Below the pieces are notes generated by a model. That model searched no databases. It worked only from the letters and a program-made list of their open reading frames with translations, and was not told the DNA's origin. Positions 44,520 to 53,919 of a stretch of DNA of 64,000 bases are shown here, one piece after another (the stretch's first letter is position 1; the number at the start of each line of letters is the position of its first letter). Both the position numbers and the translations under genes were made by a program. Origin of the DNA: Diploptera punctata. Taxonomy: Eukaryota > Arthropoda > Insecta > Blattodea > Blaberidae. The stretch covers positions 124,001 through 188,000 of the forward strand of contig JASPKZ010003422.1 of NCBI GenBank assembly GCA_030220185.1, given 5' to 3'.

Positions 44520-45010
44520 AATGAGTCATTTTTTAAACATCTTACCTCATATTTTGTGTTTCTTCAAACACGGGAACTAGTTTTTGAGAGAAGGTTTTTC
44601 CAAATGTTTTAAAAGTTGGGCTCTTTTTCAATTTTATGATTCTCCAATAAACTATGTGCTGCAATAGCTGATTTTTCAATTTCACCATTTTTAATATTTC
44701 TGAAGTGTTCCTTAATGTGAGTGTCCAAATTTCTTTTTGGGAGAAGATATATATTCAGAAGAACAAATTTAGATCCATGAATTTGAGATTCCTGATGAAC
44801 GTGACATCTCAAAGTTCATCAAATCAACACCAGATGGCAACATTAATCCAACGAAAATCCGGTAGTCATAATGTTGGTTGAAAATGAGAGAGATCCTGCT
44901 CTTGAAAACTAGTTCCCGTGTTTGAAGAAACATAAAATATGAGGTAAGATGTTAAAAAATAACTCATTAATTTATGAATTAAGAACCTCATAATGTTATT
45001 TAACTATGAA
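44520..45010. mobile_element. Palindromic Penelope-like unit
   Basis: Outer tails CATCTTACCTCATATTTTGT and AAATATGAGGTAAGATG. The centre holds both strands of the GIY-YIG downstream region (minus: HIKEHFRNIKNGEIEKSAI; plus: NLRFLMNVTSQSSSNQHQM-type, frameshifted). Confidence 0.8.
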
Positions 45011-45104
45011 TATAATTCTTCTTCTCTTGAAATTTAATTTGTCATTCGGTGAGAAGTGATAAATTTAATATTAATAGTGAAACAGACACATAAGGGAAGA
45101 GTAC

Positions 45105-45341
45105 CTGATTTCATTAACTCCGTTGAGTTTAAGGAAAGTGTCCATATCAGGCCCCTGGTGGATGAGCTGGTCCAGCGACACAAAGTTGCTATTGTTGTTT
45201 ACAAACTGGATGTGGCGTTCGCTCTCAACATGTGCTCTCTGATCCACGTACGTCTGCTGACATATCTCACAGTAGCCAGAGTTCTGCAGCGCTACTGCAG
45301 CTTCATGTGCCCTGTGTGCTCGCACGCGACACTTTGTCATT
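45105..45341 (-). CDS. chif: chiffon/Dbf4 exon E: Dbf4-type zinc finger (motif C)
   Basis: This exon is 237 bp, entering after two bases and leaving after two bases of a codon. The acceptor is TGTGTTGCAG and the donor CAG|GTAC. It encodes GYCEICQQTY...H...H, a C-x2-C-x9-H-x5-H finger at about 45,212-45,271 with the same spacing as the human Dbf4 finger. After it comes IQFVNNNSNFVSLDQLI, matching the helix that follows the finger in Dbf4 proteins. Motif C with motif M is needed for Cdc7 activation. A PLE palindrome begins about 100 bp downstream of the acceptor side. Confidence 0.92.
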
Positions 45342-45439
45342 CTGCAACACAACAACTACTCTATCTCAAGCAAGTAACATTATCACTTTATATAACACAT
45401 TTGGGAATTTTTAACATTATGAGGTTTAATTCATTAGAA

Positions 45440-45915
45440 TTAAATGAATCGTGATTTCTTCTTACCTCATACTTCTATGTTTTTTAAACACAGCACTGCA
45501 GTATCAGCGACCATTGTCACCATCCTCAGCTCTTTTCACGACTGTCAATTTTTTCTTTTTCTTTTGCTGGTAATTATCCAAACTGCCATCTGGTGGTCTT
45601 TTGAAGGAATTATTTTCTAAACTGCCATCTGGTGTTCTTTTGAAGGAATCATTACAATGATGTACAACAGATGGCAGTTTAGAAAATGATTCCTTCAAAA
45701 GAACACCAGATGGCAGTTTAGAAAATAATGCCTTCAAAAGAACACCAGATGGCAGTTTGGATAATTACCAGAAAAAGAAAAAATTGACAGTCGTGAAAAC
45801 AGCTGAGGATGGTGACAATGGTCACTGATACTGCAGTGCTGTGTTTAAAAAACATAGAAGTATGAGGTAAGAAGAAATCACGATTCATATAATTCTTATA
45901 ACACTATAAGGTTCA
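45440..45915. mobile_element. Palindromic PLE unit with CAGATGGCAGTTT repeats
   Basis: Arms of about 200 bp. CCAGATGGCAGTTTAGAAAA is repeated three times on the right with matching inverted copies on the left. Hammerhead-like CTGAGGATGGTGAC...GATACTGCAG with ACAG/CTGT stem I in both arms. Confidence 0.8.
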
Positions 45916-45924
45916 TTTCAAATA

Positions 45925-46257
45925 TATATATGCACGTCTCACCTTATATTTGTAGCTTTTTTGAACACTGAGTTTCAATTCTTAGGCATCATTGTCAATT
46001 CTTTCTAACTGTCGAAATGGCAGTTGGTGATCCTGTAGGTTGATTTCTGCTCCCTCTGTTGGCTGGCCGATCAACTTCAAATCAATTTTTTTGTTTCCCC
46101 CAGGAATTTCAAAGTCATTGATCAGCCAACAGAGGGAGCAGAAATCAACCTACAGGATCACCAACCGCTGTTTTGACAGTTAGAAAGAATTGACAATGAT
46201 GTCTAAGGCATCGAAACTCAGCGTGTTCAAAAAAGCTACAGATATGAGTTGAGTAGA

Positions 46258-46262
<5 letters not shown>
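45925..46262. mobile_element. Palindromic PLE unit
   Basis: Arms GTCTCACCTTATATTTGTAG...CTACAGATATGAGTTGAGTA. The centre encodes the GGAAATTTCAAAG piece with CAGCCAACAGAGGGAGCAGA mirrored. Confidence 0.75.

Positions 46263-46312
<50 letters not shown>
46259..46312. repeat. (TA)n(CA)n microsatellite
   Basis: Alternating TA then CA run directly after a PLE tail. Confidence 0.9.
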
Positions 46313-46540
46313 AGTGCATATCTATTTAACTTTCACAGGCGAAAAAAAACACACTGAGGTTTAATTTAAGAATTAAATTAATATTTTTCATGCCTCACTT
46401 CATATCTTTTATTCTTCTAGACTGCAGTTTCGGAGCTATATCTCCATCATCAGTAGCCTCTCGTCGAGTGGTGTTATCTCATTAATAGTGAGTGGAGAAC
46501 ATATTTTTAATGACTCACCTCATATAATTTAAAATTTCTT

Positions 46541-46583
46541 TGATACCGGCAGTTTCAGACAATATCTTGTCCCTCTTCAGTCA
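46541..46583 (-). ncRNA. Hammerhead ribozyme motif (type I)
   Basis: On the minus strand: stem I TGA/TCA, core CTGAAGA, stem II with GACA/TGTC, GAAAC, stem III around TGCCG, cleavage triplet GTA. All core positions are conserved. Confidence 0.7.
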
Positions 46584-46770
46584 TGGCTTCCACTCAAGAG
46601 GGACAAGATATTGTCTGAAACTGTCGGTATCAAAGAAATTTTAAATTATATGAGGTGAGTCGTCAAAAATATGTTCTCCACTCACTATTAATGATACAAT
46701 CTCATAATGTTTACTTCCCAATATTAATTTAAATATGGTGTTCTGTCGTTTCTTGGCAGTCGAAGAGAGG

Positions 46771-46809
46771 CTACTGATGATGGAGATAAGCTCTGAAACT
46801 GCAGTCTAG
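46771..46809 (+). ncRNA. Hammerhead ribozyme motif (type I), complete core
   Basis: Stem I CTA (46,771-46,773) with TAG (46,807-46,809), core CTGATGA (46,774-46,780), stem II GGAG-ATAAG-CTCT, GAAAC (46,795-46,799), stem III CTGCAG, cleavage triplet GTC (46,804-46,806). PLE retroelements are known to carry such motifs in their terminal repeats. Confidence 0.8.
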
Positions 46810-46939
46810 AAGAATAAAGGATATGAGGTGAGGTATTAAAAACATTAATTTAATTCTCAGTGCATATCCAACTCATATTAACTACTACTGTAACCCAATA
46901 CCTCCATCTTTACATAATGGCAGCATGTAGAGCTGGAGA

Positions 46940-47080
46940 TTACAATATGTTTAAAAAATTTTCGCCCAGACTGAGACTCGAACCCAGGAGCTTTGGCTTT
47001 CTGGGTCAATGCTCTACCAACTGACCTATCAAGGCAAGATGCAATCAAGACACAAATTTTTCTCATATATGTTGCTTCCG
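46940..47080 (-). repeat. tRNA-like repeat
   Basis: Minus body at 46,964-47,036 with CGAACCC and GACCTATCA boxes reversed. Right flank AAATTTTTCTCATATA. Spacer sequence of the family follows to 47,290. Confidence 0.75.
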
Positions 47081-47299
47081 GGTTCGAGTTTTGGTGTCAG
47101 TGAAAATTTTTCTCTTCAAATATAATTTATCCTTCAGCGAGAAATGTTAAATTAATAATAAAAACATCAATACAAGTCCTACTGGCTTCATAAAGTAGTG
47201 TTTAAATTCCCAATAAATATTTTCTTAAATAAGAAGCCGCCATGTGCAAAGATAGAAGCAAAAGTTTCATAGCATTTGGCGCGAGGGAATTAAAAAAAA

Positions 47300-47690
47300 A
47301 AATTAGGTAAGAAGAAATCACGATTCATTTAATTCTTATGAATTGAACCTCATAAGGTTAAAAATTCCCAAATTTAATATACAGATCAAGAGACTTTACA
47401 TTAAATTAAAATACTGCATACCTCACCTCATATCCAGTTTCAAAGCCTTGGCACCTTCATCTTCAGTAATATCTCGCCAACTGATGTTATGTCGATAAGA
47501 AGAACTACTACTTCTTCCCTCTGTTGGTGGACCGATAAACTTTCGGATCCAATCACAATCCACAGGAATTTAAAAGTTCACAAATTTTTCTTCCTTGTTT
47601 TTTTAATGTGGATTTTTCCCCAAACTGTGAGTTCTTTTTGTTTTCTATTTGTTTAATTAGACTGCCTTTTGATTCTATTGGGAGCATGCT
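47300..47690 (-). mobile_element. Penelope-like 3' part, split by a SINE
   Basis: Tail CATACCTCACCTCATATCCA outward, minus-strand codons toward the centre (TIWGKIHIKKTRKKNL-like). Interrupted at about 47,685 by a family D SINE. Confidence 0.75.
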
Positions 47691-47975
47691 GTAGGGTAGT
47701 GGTTAAAGCATTACCCTACAAGCTGGAAGGTTGAGGTTTCAAGTCCCGGTGGGATTATGGATTTTTAAACTGACCCAAACCTTCTGGCGCCACTATGGCC
47801 CTGGGCTCGACTCATCCTCTAACGGAAATGAGTACCAGACACTTTTTCTGAGGGTAAAAGCAGCTGTCATGCAGGGCTAACATCAAGTGCCGATTGTCCA
47901 GAAAAAGTGGGAGCCTTAACATCCTAACACCCCAAGGGCTCCTGAAGCCTGTAGTGAGATCACTTCACACAAGCA
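47685..47975 (+). repeat. SINE-like repeat, family D
   Basis: Plus-oriented: head GCATGCTGTAGGGTAGTGGT...GGTTTCAAGTCCCGG, 'TTTTTAAACTGACCCAAACC', ending GAAGCCTGTAGTGAGATCAC. Confidence 0.85.
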
Positions 47976-48059
47976 AGCACTTCAACATATATTTGAAGAG
48001 AAAAATTATACGCTCAGACCTCCTTCAAATATGATTTATCCATCATTGAATTGTATGAA

Positions 48060-48418
48060 ATTAATATTTGACATTTCTAAGTGTTCAAAAATGGTGAAGT
48101 GGAAAAATCAGCAGTAGCTGCTCGTGCTTGGTCTGAAAAACATCTAATTGATACAAAAGCTAGTCTAATTAGACAAAGAGAAAACAAAAAGAACTCTCAG
48201 TTTGGGAAAAAAATCCACATTAAAAAAAACAAGAAAGAAAAACTTATCAACTTCAAAATTCCCGCAGATTCTGATTGGATCCAGAGGTTTATCAGTCCAC
48301 CAAGAGAGGGAAGAAGAAGTAGTTCTTCTGATCGACACAACATCAGCTGACAAGATATTACTGAAGATGAAGCTGGCAAGGCTTTGAAACCGCAGTATAA
48401 TTAGAAGACTGGATATAA
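48060..48418 (+). mobile_element. Penelope-like 3' part beside chiffon exon D
   Basis: FKNGEVEKSAVAARAWSEKH, then FGKKIHIKKNKKEKL, IQRFISPP, ribozyme motif and tail CTGGATATAAG. Ends about 20 bp from the GC splice donor at 48,438. Confidence 0.82.
48357..48401 (+). ncRNA. Hammerhead ribozyme motif (type I), complete core
   Basis: Stem I ATTA/TAAT, core CTGAAGA (48,361-48,367), stem II GAAGC/GCTTT, GAAAC (48,386-48,390), stem III loop CGCA, cleavage triplet GTA (48,395-48,397). Confidence 0.78.
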
Positions 48419-48438
48419 GTATTTCAATTAAGACTTGC

Positions 48439-48627
48439 CTTGGCGTCTCCGCCGTGGCCTTGCCAGGCTGAATTCTTCTTGATGCATCTTTGTTGTTCTT
48501 CGCTGCCCTCTGTGTAGATCTCTTTTCTAATACTTTTGGGGGACTGAATGGACAACCACCTGATTCAAAATTTATGTTTACAGTCGGCCAAACAGACAGT
48601 TCCTTGTACAGCGGCCGATATTTAATC
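48439..48627 (-). CDS. chif: chiffon/Dbf4 exon D: motif M (Cdc7-binding), GC splice donor
   Basis: This exon is 189 bp with acceptor GTTGACAG. The first base completes the split serine codon, then IKYRPLYKELSVWPTVN follows and the block ends GGCPFSPP. This is the Dbf4 motif M pattern, 'KYRPxxxxxxxWPxVNxxxxxxxCPF', part of the Cdc7-binding surface. A basic linker follows, ending ATAETP and two bases of an arginine codon. The only donor that keeps the frame is GC, in the context AAG|GCAAGT; the nearby GT would lead to a stop in the zinc-finger exon. PLE fragments lie within about 20 bp of the donor and a few tens of bp of the acceptor. Confidence 0.9.
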
Positions 48628-48654
48628 CTGTCAACACACAACACACTCTCAATC

Positions 48655-48880
48655 TGTTCAACAAAACTTTCCAATAAAATTAAAATGAATACGCTCTATG
48701 TTTTTCACAGCACAGATAGTAAAACAAAATGTGGAATTTATCAAATTAGTTGCAAAGACTGCAATAAAATATGTATAGGCAAACAAAAACGAATTTAGAC
48801 ACTCACACAAAAGAACACTTTGGAAATATTAAAAATGGTTACAAATTCCCAATTCCAGCTCATAATTTGCTATATCTATC
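48655..48880 (+). mobile_element. Penelope-like fragment with GIY-YIG start
   Basis: TKCGIYQISCKDCNKICIGK, the GIY...(Y)IG motif with Cys for Tyr in the second part, then a stop. Starts within a few tens of bp of the exon D acceptor. Confidence 0.75.
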
Positions 48881-49150
48881 TATAATGGCATAGCCCCTTG
48901 TTGAGCCATAGCCTCTCCTTCAGGGTCGGGTCGAGATGAGATGAACCTCTTATATATAGAAGTCTGTGAATGACAAGGGTGCCCGCCGACCACACCTGAT
49001 GCACCATCACAGGGGCAGATGAACGAAATGAAACAAAATGGATGAATATGGAGAAATGGTGGAATGAAAACCTGCCCAAGCTCTGTTTTGTCCACCACGA
49101 AACCGACATGGAGTGACCGAGACTCGATCTTGGAACCCCAGCGCTGATTT
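48880..49150. repeat. Repeat with family E-like 3' part
   Basis: 'CTTGTTGAGCCATAGCCTCT' is shared with 63,255-63,290, and the neighbouring 'GTCATGAATGAGACAACTAA' block with 63,340-63,385. Class unclear; possibly the leader of family E. Confidence 0.5.
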
Positions 49151-49179
49151 GCTAATAGATGTCATGAATGAGACAACTA

Positions 49180-49440
49180 ACAGTCAACTAAGGTATTACT
49201 AGGATGTTGAGGTTGGTAAATTTTGCTTAGAGGCCTTTTTATTCAGGTTTAAGGATCTTTTACGTGCCTGAAAATCTTCAGACTCGGGACCCACAGCTTA
49301 AAGTCCCTCCTGGAGGACTTGCTTTTTGGATTTTCCCATCCTAAAAAAAAAATGCATTGACCCCGGCCGGGTTGAAATCTATGATATTCAGAACTAGAGG
49401 CAAGGAGCTTAACCACTAGTCCTCCATGGCTGACCATAGT
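49180..49440 (-). repeat. SINE-like repeat, family E
   Basis: Reverse of the 15.3-kb copy: 'GGTAAATTTTGCTTAGAGGC', 'GGGACCCACAGCTTAAAGTC', reversed head 'GAACTAGAGGCAAGGAGC', 'CATGGCTGACC'. Confidence 0.82.
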
Positions 49441-49760
49441 TTACTAGAGAATCATAAAACTGAAAAAGAAACTAAACTCTTGAACGATTTGGCGAAGCCA
49501 TTGGAACTAACAGTTTGGGAAAAGACATACATTCAGAAGAACAAATTTAGATCCATGAATTTTGAAATTCCCAGAGAGGAAGATTTAATCTCTTAGTTCA
49601 TCAAATTAACACTAGATGACAATGGTGTAGGAAAAAATTCACAATCAAAAATATGGCTGATGATAGGAACAATTGGCTGTGAAAAATACAACGTTAATAA
49701 CTTTTATGAAATAAACTTTCCAACTTATTTGAGTTAAGTTATGTAGATAGGAAATAACAC
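49440..49760 (+). mobile_element. Penelope-like 3' fragment
   Basis: ELTVWEKTYIQKNKFRSMNF-like codons, then 'ACACTAGATGACAATGG'; ends near AACACTATGAGGTTC at 49,757. The ribozyme core is lost. Confidence 0.7.
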
Positions 49761-49841
49761 TATGAGGTTCTTTAATATTGTTTATTTTTTATTATTTCAC
49801 TCACCTCATACTTCATAAATCATAGCAGACCCTGGGTTTCT

Positions 49842-50339
49842 TCACGTAATTTGTGACATTGTCAATGCTGCGTCACGTTCACAACTGACGTCCAACGGCC
49901 TTCTATCCTGCAGACTGACCTCCGCGCCATCTGGTGGCCGACCGAAGAATTTCCAAATCAGTCCTCTTTCTTTATAACCGGGTATTTCAAAGTTCATAGT
50001 TGTATTTTCATTCTTGCATATGTAAATTTTTTCCCAAATTGTTAGTTCCTTCGGTTTTTCCAATTGTTTAAGTAATTTTGTTTTGTTTTCAATTCTATGT
50101 TTTTCTGACCAGGCATGTGCAGCTATTGCAGATTTTTCGGTTTCTCCATTTTTAACATTTAATCTTGTATTTAGATTCCTTTTTGTTTTTCCTATGTATA
50201 TCTTTTCACAATCTTTACAATTAATTTGATAAATTCCCGATTTTTTACAGTCTTCAATTTTTTCATTTTTGTTGGTTTTTATTAAATTACCTAAGCTGTA
50301 ATCATTTTTCGGTGCTAATTTAATGTTGAATTTGTTCAA
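49842..50339 (-). pseudogene. Penelope-like GIY-YIG endonuclease fragment
   Basis: 165 open residues. SGIYQINCKDCEKIYIGKTK carries the GIY and YIG motifs and the spaced cysteines typical of PLE endonucleases, followed by the KRNLNTR arginine region. Then KSAIAAHAWSEKH with conserved His, ELTIWEKIYICKNENTTMNF and RPPDGAE. The reverse transcriptase is missing, and the usual 'KEHLRN' piece after the arginine has been deleted (RLNVKNGE instead). In complete PLEs this nuclease nicks the target for primed reverse transcription. This copy is a dead fragment; the last residues are read through the ribozyme region. Confidence 0.85.
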
Positions 50340-50421
50340 AATTTTTTGAAACTTGTCAAATACGAAAGGATGGTATGTGAACTTCTTGAATTTTTTGCCT
50401 AAAAAATGTGAACGTGACGCA

Positions 50422-50465
50422 GCATTGACAATGTCACAAATTACGTGAAGAAACCCAGGGTCTGC
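50422..50465 (+). ncRNA. Hammerhead-like motif, variant core UUGACAA
   Basis: Stem I GCA/TGC, core TTGACAA (C-to-U and G-to-A at the two positions that pair with each other in the hammerhead fold), stem II TCAC/GTGA, GAAAC, stem III CC-CAG-GG, triplet GTC. The minus arm at 49,850 has the same variant. Confidence 0.55.
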
Positions 50466-50539
50466 TATGATTTATGAAGTATGAGGTGAGTGAAATAATA
50501 AAAAATAAACAATATTATTTCCTATCTACATAACTTAAT

Positions 50540-51260
50540 ATTATTTGAGTTGTTTTTGACTCACCTCATATTTCTTGATTTTTATGCAGACCTAGGATTC
50601 GTTGCTATACTTTGGGACATTCTCGATGCTACACAACTGCTGTCTGGCAGTTGTCCCTCCTGCAAATTGATTTCTGCGCTCTCTGTTGCTGACCGATGAA
50701 CTTCCAAATCAATCCCCTCTCATTTTCGCCGGGTATTTCAAAATTCATAGTTGTGTTTTTATACTTGCATATGTAAATTTTCTCCCAAATTGTGAGTTCC
50801 TTTGGTTTTTCTAACTGTTTAAGTAATTTTGCCTTGGTTTCAATTCTGTTTTTTTTTTTGACCAAACATGTGCAGCTATCGCAGATTTTTCTATTTCTCC
50901 GTTCTTAACATTTCTAAGGCATTCCTTCAATCATGTATTTAAATTCCTTTTTTGTTTTCCTTGTGTATATTTTTCCACAATCTTAACAATCAATTTGATA
51001 AATTCCCGATTTGTTACCATCTTCAATCTTTTCATTTTGTTGGTTTTGATTAATTTATGTTGAGTTGTTTTTGACTCACCTCATACTTCTTAACTCCCTC
51101 GCAGACTCTAGTTTTGTCACTGTATTTGTGACATTCTCAATGCTGTATCATGATCACAAGTATAACATTGAGAATGTCACAAATGCAGTGACGAAACTCG
51201 AGTCTGCAGGGAGTTAAGAATGAGGTGAGTCAAAAACAACTAAACATAAATTAAAATAAA
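50540..51260. mobile_element. Two adjoining Penelope-like palindromic pieces
   Basis: Left tail GACTCACCTCATATTTCTTG with minus-strand ELTIWEKIYICKYKNTTMNF-type codons (50,629-50,865), then a second tail pair 51,075-51,240 (GACTCACCTCATACTTCTTA / AAGAATGAGGTGAGTC). Confidence 0.8.
51165..51207 (+). ncRNA. Hammerhead-like motif, variant core UUGAGAA
   Basis: Core TTGAGAA (51,168-51,174), five-bp stem II GTCAC/GTGAC, GAAAC (51,193-51,197), stem III CTCGAG, triplet GTC (51,202-51,204). Same paired change as at 50,425. Confidence 0.55.
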
Positions 51261-51284
51261 CCTCATAGTGTTATTTCATTTTGA

Positions 51285-51355
51285 ATAAACGTTGTTATGC
51301 ATTACAAGGACTCTTGTCATCCCAACTTCTCTCAAAAAAATGTTAAACTACAAAT
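51285..51355 (+). mobile_element. Short non-LTR fragment, first family
   Basis: 'AAACGTTGTTATGCATTACA' and 'GGACTCTTGTCATCCCAACT' match 38,740-38,800. Confidence 0.6.
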
Positions 51356-51369
51356 AATTATAAAATAAC

Positions 51370-51480
51370 TATATTTAACACATTGACTGGGATTTGAAGC
51401 CAAGGTCTCTAGTTCTATACACTAGTGCTCTTTTCAACTGAGCTACCCAAGTCTCCAATATAAATGCAAAAAAAAAAAAT
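51370..51480 (-). repeat. tRNA-like repeat
   Basis: Minus body 51,383-51,455; right side 'CTCCAATATAAATGCAAAAA'. Its edge touches the exon C donor at 51,486. Confidence 0.7.
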
Positions 51481-51486
51481 ACTTAC

Positions 51487-51605
51487 GAATTAATGTGTTC
51501 AAGTTTAATGTAAGGATTCTTCAATACTGTTGCTGATGACGATGATGATGATGATGATGAAGGTTTTAAGAATTTCTCACAGATTTTGTCCAACCATTTG
51601 AGTAC
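51487..51605 (-). CDS. chif: chiffon/Dbf4 exon C: serine run and start of motif M
   Basis: This exon is 119 bp, starts in phase 0 and ends with two bases (TC) of a split serine codon. The acceptor is TATATTGCAG and the donor GTAAGT. It encodes VLKWLDKICEKFLKP, a run of nine serines from a TCA/TCG repeat, then ATVLKNPYIKLEHIN. The PYIKLE segment matches the lead into Dbf4 motif M, 'PFIKVED' or 'PFLKIED' in relatives. Read through, the frame hits TAA immediately after the donor, so splicing is required. The trinucleotide run is a likely site of length variation. Confidence 0.85.
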
Positions 51606-51844
51606 CTGCAATATACAAAGAGAGTTCATATGTCTATTAAATTAATATTAAGAAGCTAAAGCTGGCCGAAACCAACCTTCAGTTATGGATAACATTGAAG
51701 GTATAGGCAAAGAGAACATACAGCATAGAATTGAATTGAGTAGCAAAATAATATCATTGTTAAATTCCATATTGAGGGAGATAAGTATATTCAGAAAGAA
51801 ACAAAAAAATATATTGAATTAATGTTGGGAAGTAAACATTATGA

Positions 51845-52025
51845 GGTATAATTAAAACATTTTGTCTGTTCATTCTTACCTCTTATAGTTGTGTTTTGTC
51901 GAACATATGTTTCAAGGCTTCTCAGCCCCATCGTCAGCAATTACAGAATCTGTAATTGTTGACGATTGGGCTAAGAAGTCTTGAAACATATGTTCGACAA
52001 AAACAACTATAAGAGGTAAACAAAA
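51845..52025. mobile_element. Palindromic PLE tail pair
   Basis: CATTCTTACCTCTTATAGTT / AACTATAAGAGGTAAACA arms meet at about 51,950. Confidence 0.8.
51899..51940 (-). ncRNA. Hammerhead ribozyme motif (type I), complete core
   Basis: Minus strand: core CTGACGA (51,931-51,937), six-bp stem II GGGGCT-GAGA-AGCCTT, GAAAC (51,909-51,913), stem III ACATATGT, triplet GTT (51,902-51,904). Stem I TTG/CGA is short, with one wobble. Confidence 0.72.
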
Positions 52026-52215
52026 TTTGATTTTGAAGTTCATAAATTCAATCATAGATGGCAGCACTGAAGATGGTGACAATAGAAGAGTTGACGGTCG
52101 AAGAATTTCATCAATCGGAGTTATGGCTGAAGATGGACATGAATAAGTTTGAAACTGCAGTATCGTGAAAAACATGAAATTTATGAGGTGAGTTGTCAAA
52201 AAATGTTCTCCGTTG
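52025..52215 (+). mobile_element. Penelope-like tail fragment
   Basis: 'GATGGCAGCACTGAAGATGG', 'GGCTGAAGATGGACATGAAT', 'GAAACTGCAGTATCGTG' and the tail TTATGAGGTGAG. Confidence 0.65.
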
Positions 52216-52229
52216 AATTTCAACAAAAA

Positions 52230-52625
52230 AAATATATTGGTGGAATCTGTTGCAATTATGGAAGAGAGGTATGGACAATCAAAGAATAGACTGATGCCTC
52301 TAGAAATGGATTATTTACACAGAAGTGCCTGAAAGTCAAAATTAGAACATGTCACAAATAAGGAAATGGAAGCAGAAGAAAGCATAATTGAAAGAATTGA
52401 GGAGAAGGAATTAAAATAGTTAGGACATATTTTAAGAATGGAAGATGAATGTTAGCCAAAACAACTAGATCAATGGCAACCAACCAGAAAGAAGAAAAAA
52501 GGGAGACCAAGTAAACATGGAAGGAAAGCATGAGGATAGTAATGCAAGCAAGAGGGCTAAGCATTGATCATAGGTTTTGGAGGTTTGGCACAGGAAGACG
52601 GCAGAAGTTGTAAAAACCCGAAGAT
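52230..52625 (+). mobile_element. Non-LTR C-terminal relic, third type
   Basis: 'YGREVWTIK'-like codons near 52,262, then ENGR... and a GRP-type end (AAAGGGAGACCAAGT). Many stops. Confidence 0.6.
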
Positions 52626-52649
52626 ATAAGCTAAAGCTATTACTTATTT

Positions 52650-53500
52650 CAATCATAGTAACAGCTCCTCTATCTTTGAACTATGGCACAGCAGGTTCTT
52701 TATTAATAGAGACTCCGAGGAGGTCTATTGTTACCAACTTTCTAATTAAGGGAAGAAACAAGATTACAAGTTTAATATTTGTAGGAAATTCAAAAAACAA
52801 AAAGTGATAAATGAAAGTACTCTTCAGACAGATAAAGAAATTGGTAAAAAAATTCAGGAAATTCATATACCACCCTTTAGTATTTAACAAATTTCAAAAA
52901 AATTTCAGCAAATTTAACATTAAATTAGCACCGAAATATGATTTGAATAAATTAATTAAAACCAACAAACCATGATGACAACAAAACAGGGATTTATCGA
53001 ATTGATTGTAAAGATTGTGAAAAAATATTTATAGGAAAAACAAAAAGGAACTCGAATACAAGATTGAAAGAACGTCTTAGAAATGTTAAAAATGGAGAAA
53101 TAGAAAAGTCTACAATGTATTAAGAAAACCTCATAATGTAAAAATTCCCAAATGTATTATATTAAATCTGCAATAGCTGCACATGCTAGTTCAGAAAAAC
53201 ACAGAATCAAAACAAAGGCCAAATTACTGAAACAGATAAATCTAAGGACCTCACAATTTGGGAGAAAATTTACATCCACAAGAATAAGGAGAAAACTATG
53301 AATTTTGAAATTCCAGGAAAAAAAAAATTATTAGGAAAATTCATGGTCAGCCACCAGAGGGAGTACAAATCAACCCACAGAATGAAACCACAAACACAAC
53401 ATTTGGAAAGCATCGACAATGTCGCATAGATGCGACAAAACTATAGTCTGCAAGAATATAAAAAAAAATATGTGAGTCAAAATAACTAACTCATAAAATT
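52650..53500 (+). mobile_element. Penelope-like 3' part, longest but decayed
   Basis: 'FIKGRNKITSLIFVGNSKNK', a KFQKNFSKFNIKLAPKYD-type stretch, 'TGIYRIDCKDCEKIFIGKTK'-like GIY-YIG (two frames), KNGEIEKST, then an intruding bit at 53,120-53,155 and the usual end 'MNFEIPG'. Variant ribozyme-like block at 53,408-53,455. Confidence 0.78.
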
Positions 53501-53890
53501 ACGAGTCTTTGAGAATTAAATTCTTGGAAAACTTTTGGACCAAAGAGAGATGAACAGGCTGTGGAATGGAGAAAACTGGGTAACAATGAGCTACATGGTC
53601 TTTATAGGAAGCCAGATATAATAAGAACAGTTAAGTCTCGTAGACTGTGATGGGCAGGACATGTTGCACAAATGGTGAATGAAACACGTGCATGGAGGCT
53701 TCTTGTTGGAAAACCAGAGGGGAAAATGCCCAGTTGGTAGACCAAGAATGATGTGGGAAAATAATATTAATCATGATTTGAAGGAAGTAGATTATACAGG
53801 GAATGATTGGAAAACATTAGCTCAGGATAGGGAGCTTTAGGTCCATGCAGCCATGAACCTAAGGGTTCGATAGAGCCAGTGAGTTAGTTG
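53500..53890 (+). mobile_element. Non-LTR fragment, first family
   Basis: 'CTTGGAAAACTTTTGGACCA', 'GATGGGCAGGACATGTTGCA', 'GGGAATGATTGGAAAACATT' parallel 38,900-39,215; frameshifts and stops. Confidence 0.82.
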
Positions 53891-53919
53891 TGTAGGATGT
53901 AGCAATGTAAGATGTCATT

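Larger units (their letters stand above)
46375..46875. mobile_element. Nested palindromic PLE units
   Basis: Outer arms (TTTTTCATGCCTCACTTCAT... and ...AAGGATATGAGGTGAGGTAT) are interrupted by an inner palindrome (46,490-46,695) with its own tails (GACTCACCTCATATAATTT / AAATTATATGAGGTGAGTC). Both layers carry ribozyme motifs. Confidence 0.82.
49790..50535. mobile_element. Palindromic Penelope-like unit with GIY-YIG frame
   Basis: Tails CTCACCTCATACTTCATAAA and TTTATGAAGTATGAGGTGAG face outward. The long arm is on the minus strand and includes 49,842-50,339; the short plus arm (50,401-50,500) mirrors only the ribozyme and tail. Confidence 0.88.

Noticed and set aside
48165..48674. 169-residue minus-strand frame as one exon
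   Set aside because: It merges the motif M exon with upstream intron and antisense PLE sequence; splice sites limit the real exon to 48,439-48,627.
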